Below are positions 55,688-64,000 of a stretch of DNA of 64,000 bases, in pieces. The stretch is from NCBI GenBank assembly GCA_958298945.1, contig OY282605.1, positions 9,633,811 to 9,697,810 of the forward strand. Direction: 5' to 3'. Position 1 is the stretch's first letter. The number at the start of each line of letters is the position of its first letter. A program made the position numbers and the translations under genes. Below the pieces are notes generated by a model that did not search any database, was not told the DNA's origin, and saw only the letters and a program-made list of their open reading frames with translations. This DNA is from Atherix ibis (lineage: Eukaryota > Arthropoda > Insecta > Diptera > Athericidae).

Positions 55688-55856
55688 TATCTTAATCAAC
55701 CGTTTCTTAAATAAATAAAGTTCATGTAAAATTTCAGGACTTTAAAAAACACTTCAATGGGGTTTTTCTCCTTTATGGTAAGTTTTTTTTTCTACTAAAA
55801 TCATGATAAAAAAAATCCTTTTTTTGATAGTCCACCCTGTATCTTAATCAACCGTT
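55679..55856 (+). repeat. 26-bp direct repeats flanking a templated insert at a transposon end
   Basis: The 26-bp sequence starting TCCACCCTGTATCTTAATCA is present exactly at 55679-55704 and 55831-55856. It spans the last bases of the 54.5-kb element's right end, the TA and 15 bp of flank. Between the copies lies a near-identical copy (55709-55832) of the 125-bp segment at 52634-52758. Confidence 0.95.
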
Positions 55857-55859
55857 GAG

Positions 55860-56240
55860 TATCAACAAATCAGACTGCAACGCCTACTTCATATTAGAAC
55901 TTCAACACATCTAGCGCTGCGTCAGCTCCGTATACCAGATACCGAGTTGGCTCGTTGAGTTTTTGCTTTGTTTTTACGGTCGTATATGCATTCGTCAACG
56001 ATCGGCAATAGTCGGATCACCCGATTACCGCACATTTGACGGTCGACGCGTATCGCACAGCACTTGCAGCAACACATGCCAGCGTTGAATTCTCATTGAT
56101 TCGTGTTTCAATCAACTCTCGATCAATCAACTTTCGATTGCTCAGCAGTCGAACTTTCAACACAAGAAATGTTGCTTATTCAACAGTAAACGCAACAAAT
56201 ATTAGGACAGCATTTATTTATTTTTAATAAATATTGTATA
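55860..56240. other. GC-richer island, possible solo LTR or other relic
   Basis: About 380 bp with many CG dinucleotides and CAACTTTCGATTG-type short repeats, ending in AATAAA (56225-56231). The composition and the terminal polyadenylation signal resemble a retrotransposon LTR, but I cannot show TG...CA ends or a target duplication. A promoter with untranslated exon is the alternative. Confidence 0.25.
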
Positions 56241-57245
56241 TTCAAGAATTAGTTGAACATGATATTTTAGTAAAAAAGGCTTTTGGGATAATTAAATGTA
56301 TTTTTTTTTAATGAAAATAAAATCTTTAACATTTTATAAAGAATAACGAAAAATATTATTTCTCACGAAGAAAAAATAATGTAATATTACCGATGAAAAT
56401 AAACACAAACAAAGGAACCTTTTCCAATATGGAACGAATCGCCGAAGGACTCACTAAACAAATATATACTTGAACATATTCTAAATATGAAATAAAACTG
56501 AAACCAAAAACAGAACATTTTAAATATTCTCATTTATATTTAAAGGACTAACTCAAAACCAATAATCAATAAATCGCCTTTGGAAAATATCGTATTTTTA
56601 TAATTTGAGTAGAGGGAATTTTTTCAACCAAATGTTTTTGTAACAAATCTGAGGGTTATACTAAACTGGGTGGGTAGTCTAAATTTTCTTCTTCTATTTA
56701 TTCATATACAGAACTTACAATATTTGTGGATTTTTATCAAATTCCTATGATCTAAATCTGAATTGATAATAAACAATCTTTTTGTTTGTGGATGAATTTT
56801 AAAATGTAAACATTTAATCATAAAAATTAACCACAGTTGCAACTGTGCAAACAATCTTGCCTATGATTAGATGTGGAAGCATAGAAACATCGAAGATTTA
56901 TGATGCAAAAACTATAAATAAATGGTTACTGTTTGTTATAGAGTGTTTAAGATGAGTAAATATTAGATTAACAATCCAGTCAGAGTTTAACTGTTTAGAT
57001 AAAAATGGACCATTCTGAGAGGTTTAGAGGTTATGAATGTTGATTAAAGACCCCGCCTTGGTGTTTTAATATTAAAAAAAAAATATACAAAAATTTTAAA
57101 GAGAAAAACATTTTGTCCATATTGAATTTAAAAAATAACAACATAATTAATGCTTGGTATTATTTTAGCAGTACAGTGACGCACGCGTCTGAAAGTTAAC
57201 AGGGTTGAGTTCGAATCTAGTTATACTAGTTAAAAATCTGGAGCC
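56241..57245. other. AT-rich intergenic DNA, no gene recognised
   Basis: A GAGTTCGAATCTAG stretch near 57208 resembles an RNA polymerase III B box but lacks a foldable tRNA around it. Nothing else. Confidence 0.4.
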
Positions 57246-57249
57246 TTTT

Positions 57250-59850
57250 CTTTAAGGGTGAGTTTTTTTTGACTTTCAGAAGGGTTGGGATTTTTTTTTA
57301 AATTACCATCGGACACTTTAAAAATAACAAATTTCTCAAAAAATTTAAAACAATTTCTTTTAGTGAATTTCTTTGACAGTTTTACAAGTACTGGATTTCC
57401 GAAAAAATAAATTTCAAAAGTAGTGGAGTCTTGGAAATGTTTCTTAAGTAATATTTGATTGGTGGATTTCTGGATATTTTTTTGTACTTTTTAACAATTT
57501 TAGTGGTAGTGGATTTCTCAAACTTTTTTAGAAACTATATGGAAACTGACAATTTTTGTGGGCACTGATTTTTCCACAGTTTCAGAATCGACGGATTTCT
57601 GAAAAGTGCTTTTTTTTTAAATAAATTTTAATAGTTTGAAAAATAGTGAATTTCTGGACACTATTTTTTAGTTGTTAAAAGTTTGAGAAGCACTGCGTTT
57701 AAAGGTTTTTAAAATTTTTTAACACTTTAATAAGTAGTGGATTTCAAGACATTTTTGAATTTTATAGGTTTAACAAAAATTGAATTTGGAGAATTTTTTT
57801 AATTTATTATTTATTTTGGAAGCAGTGAATTATTGACTATTTTTGTTGAAGTCGATTTTTCGATTTTTTTGAAGCAGTGAATTTCTAAAAAAATTTCTTT
57901 TTTATGAAGTTTGAGAAGTACTGAATATTTGAAAAAATTTTGACTTTTACAAGTTTTTAAATGTTTTTGTAAATTAACTACATCTTAAAGTTCTTTAATC
58001 ATTAAAATTCCGCAAATTATTTCGTTTTAAATATTTCACAATTTGAGGATTAATAGGTTTTTGAAAATTATTTATTTCTAACAGTTTGAGAAGACGTTTA
58101 TTCCTGCAAATTGTTTATTTTTAAACGATTTTAAAGAAGAGGATTTTTGAAAATATTTACAATATTTTTAACAGTTTTGGAATAAACGGATTTTTTAAAT
58201 AAACATTTCAAATCATTCTCAATAGTTTGAGAAGAAGTGAATTTTTTTCAACTGTTTTTGGTTGATTTAAGTTTAAGAGGCACTGCATTTTTAAGATTTT
58301 ATTTTAAAAATTTTAACACTTTAAAAAGTATTGAATATTGAAAAATTTTAGGATTTTAATGGGTTTAACAAAAAGTATTTTAGAATCATTGGATTTCTGC
58401 AAATTGTTTCGTTTTAAAGTTGTTACAGTTTGAGGATTAATGGGTTTTTGAAAATTATTTATTTCTAACATTTTGAAAAGAAGTTTTTACTTGGAAATTG
58501 TTTATTATTAACCGATTTCAAAATAGAGCATTTTTGGAACTTATTTATAATATTTTTAACAGTTTTGGAATCAACGGATTAAAAGAAAAAATTCAAATAA
58601 TTTTCAATAGTTTGAGAAGTTGTGAATTTCTGGAAACTGTTTTTTAGTTAATTTAAGTTTAAAAAGCACTGCATTTTAATATTTTTTTAAAATTTTTAAC
58701 ACTTTAAAAAGTAGTGAATATTCAGAAATTTTATGATTTTTATCGGTTTAGCAAAAAGTATTTTAGAATCATTGGATTTCTGCAAATTGTTTCGTTTTAA
58801 AGTTTTTACAGTTTGAGGATTAATGGGCTTTTGAAAATTATTTATTTCTAACAGTTTAAGAAGAAGTTTTTATTCTTGGAAATTGTTTAATTTTTACCGA
58901 TTTCAAAATAGAGGTTTTGAATTTTTTATTTTGACCAGTTCTTGAATCAACGGATTTTTAATTTTGGACAGTTTGAGAAGCAGTAAATATTAGGACAATG
59001 TTTTTTGTTCAAAACAGTTTAAGAACCACTGTATATTTGCATATTTTTAAAATTTTAAAACAGTCTTGGCAGCAACGAATTTTTGGTTTTGAGATCAGTA
59101 AATTTTCCGAGACAATTTTACTCCCGACCGTTTGGGTATCAGTGGATTATTGGAGATTTTTTAGTTTTTAAATTCTTTTTGAAACTGGTGGACTAGAAAT
59201 TTTTTTTATTCTTTACCTTTGAGAGCAGAACATCTTTGGCAAATTTTCTATTTTAAAATTGTGAAAGCAGTGAATTTCAGGAGATTGTTTAATTTCTGAC
59301 AGTTTGGGAATCGGTGGATTACTGCGAACTGTTTCTGTGAGTGTTTTAGACGTGGATTTTATGAACATTTTATTTTATTTTTCGGCTTCTGAGGCAACGA
59401 AAAATGGTTTACTTTTGAAAATTTTTAAAACAGGAATTTTCAGATCTACAACATTTCCGACAGTTTGGGAATCAGTGGGTCACTAATAGTTAATAGTAGT
59501 TTTTTTATCTGCTTATTTTCAAAATTTTTAAAAATATGGAAGTAATAAATTTTATAAAACAAAAATTTGGCAATCACTGAATGACTGAAAACTGTTTTAT
59601 TTTTAAAATTTTTTCAAAACAGTGGACTATTCTGCTTCAGGAGCAGCAAAATTGTAGAATTTATTTCTATTTCTAAATTTTTTTTATTTCAAAAATGTTT
59701 TAGAAATTTATTTTTGATTCTCAGCTCTTAAAGCAGCAAATTTTTGAAAATCGTTCATTTTTAGCAGTTGTGAAAGCAATTAATTTGAGAAATTTTTCAT
59801 TTTTAATGGTTTTGAACTTTCACAAAATGTTTACAAAAATTTGCAGTCTT
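57250..59850. repeat. degenerate AT-rich repeat field with a higher-order period near 383 bp
   Basis: Variants of CAGTTTGAGAAGCAGTG and GAATTTCTGGAAA alternate every 50-80 bp. At a larger scale GGATTTCTGCAAATTGTTTC, followed by GTTTGAGGATTAATGGG, recurs at 58391 and 58774 (383 bp apart), with a more diverged copy about 387 bp earlier near 58011. No coding content. Confidence 0.82.
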
Positions 59851-59996
59851 AAGTATTTTTAGATGTTACTCTTTTAATCTATACTTTTTAATTCAGATAA
59901 TTTTTTTTTAAACACCAATTATTATAAGAAAGATGACCTCTGAATGTGAATTTGAGAAAAAAAAACTTCCTGTCCATCAATAGAAAATTATTGACC

Positions 59997-60020
59997 TTCG
60001 AATTCGAATTCGAATTCGAA
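59997..60020. repeat. 24-bp perfect palindrome, (TTCGAA)4
   Basis: Four tandem TTCGAA units form a fully self-complementary sequence just outside the repeat field. Confidence 0.95.
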
Positions 60021-61995
60021 AGAAAAAATGCTCATCAAAAATATCGCAATTTAATAAAATATTTTGTAAAAAAATTTCAGAATTAAAAAAAAAAAATTCC
60101 AGCAATTATTTTGTACTCTATCATAAAAACATATAAAAATAAATCGAAAATCATTTAATAAATAATTATTAAAATTAATTTTTTGTTTAATTGATTGTAA
60201 AAAATAAACTTAATTAATTTTATTAATTTTAATATGTGAGCACACAAACGTTTAGGTTTATCTACACGTTTTGCATAAAATATTGTTGAATTTGATTGAT
60301 TTTTTTCCAATTTTTATTGAAATATTTGTAATGAAGTTTGTTCGGTTTTATTTTTACATTTTCCATACGCAAATTATAATCGAATATTGCATTTATGATG
60401 GAAATACTCTTCCATATGTACGCCACACTATTGGTAAGTTGTTAGGTCTACAAAAAAAAAATTCATACCGAATGCATTGAATTGTAAATATTCTAGGAGC
60501 CAGTCAGACATATTCGGATGAAGCTATAGACGATCATTTAAATAGTGAACTGACTGATGTTGTATGAGTTTACATTGATTGGATGGACGAGAATAGGTTC
60601 TATGTCTGCCTATGCACTCCTCGTGGATGAACACCTAGTTACGCAGCAACATTTATCAATTTACATTCCAGCATAGAAATATTTCGAATGCAAAATGTTC
60701 TTTAACAATAATTTCCTAGTGGATTTATGCAATTTGAATTCAATACACGCTCTTCTGTGCTCCGACTAGGTGAAGGACTTTTTCATGTAATTTTCCGGAA
60801 TGGATTTGTGAAATTTACATTCCCGCAAACGCCACTATGTACACGGATTGAGGAAATTTTTTTTAAAAACATTGAAAATTGTGAAAAATTGCCTGTTGTT
60901 GTTTTTTTATTTTTTGCAGAAATGAATAAAAATTGAAAATATTATTTCCAGCAAGGCCATGGAAAAACCAAATGCGAAAATAATAGAATTACGAGCGAAA
61001 ATCGACTACAGCTAACTAGAATGCAATCATAAACTATAAGCTTTCTATTGACGAGTGCATAAAGTATAGAGTCTATCGATGTTTAGTGTACAAAAAAAAT
61101 TACCAACCAAAGAGTCCTTCGTAGATAAAAATTTCAGAAAATTATCATGTATTGTTTGATCAGACTAGACAGAATGGCAAATAGAAATCGTAGACGACTG
61201 GACATAAATCCAGATAGCAGTTTGGAAAATGGACCTACAGGCAATCTCATAAATACTCCTACATTCGAATATGGGGGATTATATGCACGATGAAGTCTTT
61301 AAATTATTTATTAACTAACTAACTAACTATTCTCTACTCGGTCAATATTTGCTTTTGCATTTACGTGCAACTATCAAAAATAAAGTTGTTTTTTTTTTTC
61401 AATTTCTCACAAAAAGGTAAATATTTTCACAAGAAAATTTGTACTATTCACGCAGAGTAGAAAAACTAACATTGGAATTGATTTAAACAATCAAAAATAA
61501 TATTAATAAAATTTACATAGAAGATTTTGTGCTCTTTTTTCGTTAGTAGTGAGTGAAGGAAATATTCTTTTTTCTTTTTCAAATTATGTTAATCAGATCT
61601 CGAATGACCGTGAAATAATGATCATCAGCTTAGCAACATGCAAAAATGTTTCAGCAACAAGTTGCTACTAGAATTAAATTTAATCCTCACAACTTGTTGC
61701 TTTTAAATTTAAGAAAAATTATTTTATTTTTGATAAAAGTTTGCATCTAATATTGGTATTGTAAGAGAAAACTTTATTTTATAGAATGATACTCAATAAT
61801 CTAGTGGTACTTTGTTAAAGAAAATATCATTTTTTAAAAATAAGGAGCAAATTTTTATATGAATTTTTATATTCGGCGTTCCTTTCACTAACAGCACTTT
61901 TTACCAAACTGCAATTATACGGAATCCCCAATCTGTGATAACATATTCAAGATCAAATACCATACGATGTGCGGCAGAAAAGCCATATGGCGCAG
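60021..61995. other. AT-rich intergenic DNA, no gene recognised
   Basis: A GC-richer stretch at 60480-60850 and one at 61160-61300 ending in (TAAC)4 (61308-61327) look like old transposon pieces. The TAAC tail in particular is in the style of a non-LTR 3' end. No protein block supports this. Confidence 0.35.
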
Positions 61996-61999
61996 TTTT

Positions 62000-63910
62000 T
62001 TTTGCAACCTTTTGGACACGAAGTCCAAGGAAGGTTTTTTTTAGCAAGAATTCGAAGGAAGGTTCCTTAAGTAAGAGTTCGAATAGAGGTTGCTTTAGTA
62101 AAAAGTTGAAGGAAGGTATCTTTAGCAAGAAGTCGAAGTTAGATTCCCTTCGAACGAAGTCTACGGAAGTTTCGAGGAAGGTTCCTTAAGCAAAAAGTCC
62201 AAGGAAGGTTTCTTTATCCAGATACTGAAGGAAGGTTCCAATACTAAGAAGTTTTCGAAAGGTTCAAGAAAAGTTTCTTTAGCAAGAAGCTGAAGCAAGG
62301 TTCCCTTAGAAAGTAGTCGAAGAAAGGATCCTTTAACAAGAAGTCCAAGGAAGGTTTCTTTAGCCTGATACGGAAGAAAGGTTCCAATAGCAAAAAGTTT
62401 TCGAAAGGTTCTTTTAGTGAAACGTCCACAAAAGGTTCTTTTAGCAAGAAATCCAAAAAAGGTTTCTTTAGCAAGAAGCCGAAGCAAGGTTCCCATAGAA
62501 AGTAGTCGGAGGAAGGATTCTTAAACAAAAAGTCTAAGGAAGGTTCCAATAGCAAGAAGTTTTCGAAAGTTTCCTCTAGTGGAACGTTCACAAAAGGTTC
62601 TTTTAGCAAGAAATTTAATAAAAGTTTCTTTAGCAAGAAGCTGAAGCAAGGTTTCCTTAGAAAGTAGTCGAAAAAAGGATCCTTTAACAAGAAGTCCAAG
62701 GAAGGTTTCTTTAGCCAGATACGGAAGAAAGGTTCCAATAGCAAAAAGTTTTCGAAAGGTTCCTCTAGTGGAACGTCCACAAAAGGTTCTTTTAGCAAGA
62801 AATCCAAGAAAAGTTTCTTTAGCAAGAAGCTGAAGCAAGGTTCCTTTAGCAATGAGCCGAAGGAAGGTTCCTTTAACAGGAAGTTCAACGAAGGTTTCTT
62901 TAGCCAGATACGAAAGGAAGGTTCTTATAGAAAGAAGGCTGCGAAACGTCCCTCTAGCGCAAAGTCCACAAAAGGATCTTTTAGCAAGAAATCTAAGAAA
63001 GGTTTCTTTAGCCAGAAGCCGAAGGAAGGTTCCATTAGAAAGTAGTCGAAGGAAGGTTCCTTTAACAAGAGGTCCAAGGAAGGTTTTTTCACCTTCATGC
63101 AGCACGAAGTTGAAGATAGGTTCATTTAGCAAAAAGTCCAAGGAAGGTTCTGTTAGCAAGAAGTCTAATGAAGGTTACTTTATTAAGAAATCGATGCTCA
63201 GAGCCTTTTGCAAGATGTCGAAGCAAAGTCCCTTTACCAAACAGTCTCAGGAAGGTTTCTTAGACAAGAAATCCACGGCAGGTTCCTCCATCAAGAAGTC
63301 GAGGGAAGGTTCCTCTAGCCAGAAATCCAACGAAGGTTTCTTTAGTGAGAGGTCGAAGAAAAGTCCCTTTAACAAAAGTCTACGGAAGAATCAATTAGCA
63401 CGAAGTCAAAGAAAGGTTCCTTTAGCAAGAAGTTCAAGGAAGGTTACCTTAGTAAGAAATCGATGAACGATGTCTTGCAAATTGTCGAAGGAAAGTCCCT
63501 TTTAACAGAAAGTCTAAGAAAGGTTCATTTAGCAAGAAGTTCAAGGAAGATTCTTTTTAGTAAGAAGTCTAAGAAAGGATCCCTTAATAGGAATCTACGG
63601 AAGGTTCCTGGACCAAGAAGCCTAAAGAAAGTTTACTTTAATAAGAAATCGATGCACGGTACCCTTAGTAAGAGGTATAGCAAAAGTCTGAGGAAGATAA
63701 CTCAAGCAATAAATCCGCGAAAGGTTCCTTCATCAAAAAGTCAAAGGAAGGTTCCTTCAGCAAAAAAACAAAGGGAAATTCCCTAAGTAAGAAAAAGAAT
63801 CCCTTTAGAAATAAGCTAAAGGGAAGGTCTCCAAGTAATAAGTCCTCGGAAGGTTCCTTTAACAAATAGTTGAAAAGAATATCAAAGAAGGAACCTTTAA
63901 GGTTCCTTTT
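62000..63910 (+). repeat. 27-bp minisatellite (copy B) with 189-bp higher-order repeats
   Basis: About 70 units of AAGGAAGGTTCCTTTAGCAA-GAAGTCG. The variant GAAAGTAGTCG appears at 62309, 62498, 62660 and 63038, giving spacings of 189, 162 and 378 bp, all exact multiples of 27. The variant CAGATACG appears at 62718 and 62907, again 189 apart. A seven-unit (189-bp) block has thus been amplified. The plus strand encodes KEGSFSKKS-like nonapeptides, but stops (as in AAGTAGTCG) and indels interrupt each frame. The array ends with a perfect inverted unit (63888-63908). Confidence 0.94.
63888..63908. repeat. 10-bp inverted repeat closing the 27-bp array
   Basis: AAGGAACCTT-T-AAGGTTCCTT: the unit core meets its own reverse complement, so the last repeat is in opposite orientation to the rest of the array. 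Confidence 0.9.
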
Positions 63911-64000
63911 AATTGTCCTTTGGAATAAAACTAAAATTACTTTTATTAATTTTAAAAGACGTCGGTAGTACGTTAGAAAGTTGCCATGTACTGAATAAAT

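Noticed and set aside
57180..57235. tRNA-like or tRNA-derived SINE signal (GAGTTCGAATCTAG near 57208)
   Set aside because: No cloverleaf can be folded around the B-box-like string and no clear A box lies at the right distance.
62244..63466. Overlapping frames of 204-214 codons on both strands in the 27-bp array
   Set aside because: A repeat period divisible by three keeps frames open automatically; frames shift along the array, stops occur in recurring unit variants, and there is no start context, signal peptide or flanking domain.

Overview
The window is AT-rich eukaryotic DNA, almost certainly from an insect. It contains one intronless trypsin-type serine protease gene and a large collection of Tc1/mariner-superfamily transposons and non-LTR retrotransposon remnants of the kinds typical of insect genomes. 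The protease resembles dipteran trypsins, so a fly or midge is the best guess, but the sequence alone does not fix the species. No rRNA, convincing tRNA, CRISPR or operon-like feature was seen.

Layout. 0-1 kb: the serine protease on the minus strand. 2-13.5 kb: a transposon-rich block holding a jockey-like reverse transcriptase remnant (minus), a broken mariner whose right end carries a 31-bp inverted duplication, a mariner nested inside a non-LTR RNase H remnant, an apparently intact 1.29-kb mariner with a 350-residue transposase, and a frameshifted irritans-like mariner. 13.5-26.8 kb: mostly featureless AT-rich DNA, with a pyrimidine microsatellite at 15.6 kb, a deleted transposon copy at 20.5-21.1 kb and a 1.9-kb AT-rich degenerate repeat field at 23.4-25.3 kb. 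26.8-40.5 kb: several broken copies of a second transposase type (41 residues between the second and third catalytic Asp, DD41D), one of them inserted in a Tc1-like element; a 27-bp minisatellite; a TTG/CTG-rich array; jockey-like and other reverse transcriptase remnants; an 18-bp minisatellite. 40-56 kb: 20-bp repeats in two inverted clusters, a likely non-autonomous element flanked by TTAA, a second 27-bp minisatellite, further DD41D copies, a 76-bp tandem array in the 5' part of one of them, and a duplicated 125-bp segment pasted beside the end of another. 56-64 kb: a degenerate 2.6-kb repeat field with a period near 383 bp, then a 1.9-kb 27-bp minisatellite of the same family as the one at 28 kb but in the opposite orientation.

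The window therefore has one ordinary gene; nearly everything else recognisable is selfish or tandemly repeated DNA. Long reading frames inside the minisatellites arise because their periods are multiples of three, and I do not treat them as genes. I found no convincing new multi-gene system. The most interesting material is structural: a templated 125-bp insertion next to a transposon end, an inverted duplication formed at a mariner end after insertion, a transposon 5' region that became a 76-bp satellite-like array, and tandem repeat families that recur in opposite orientations within the window.
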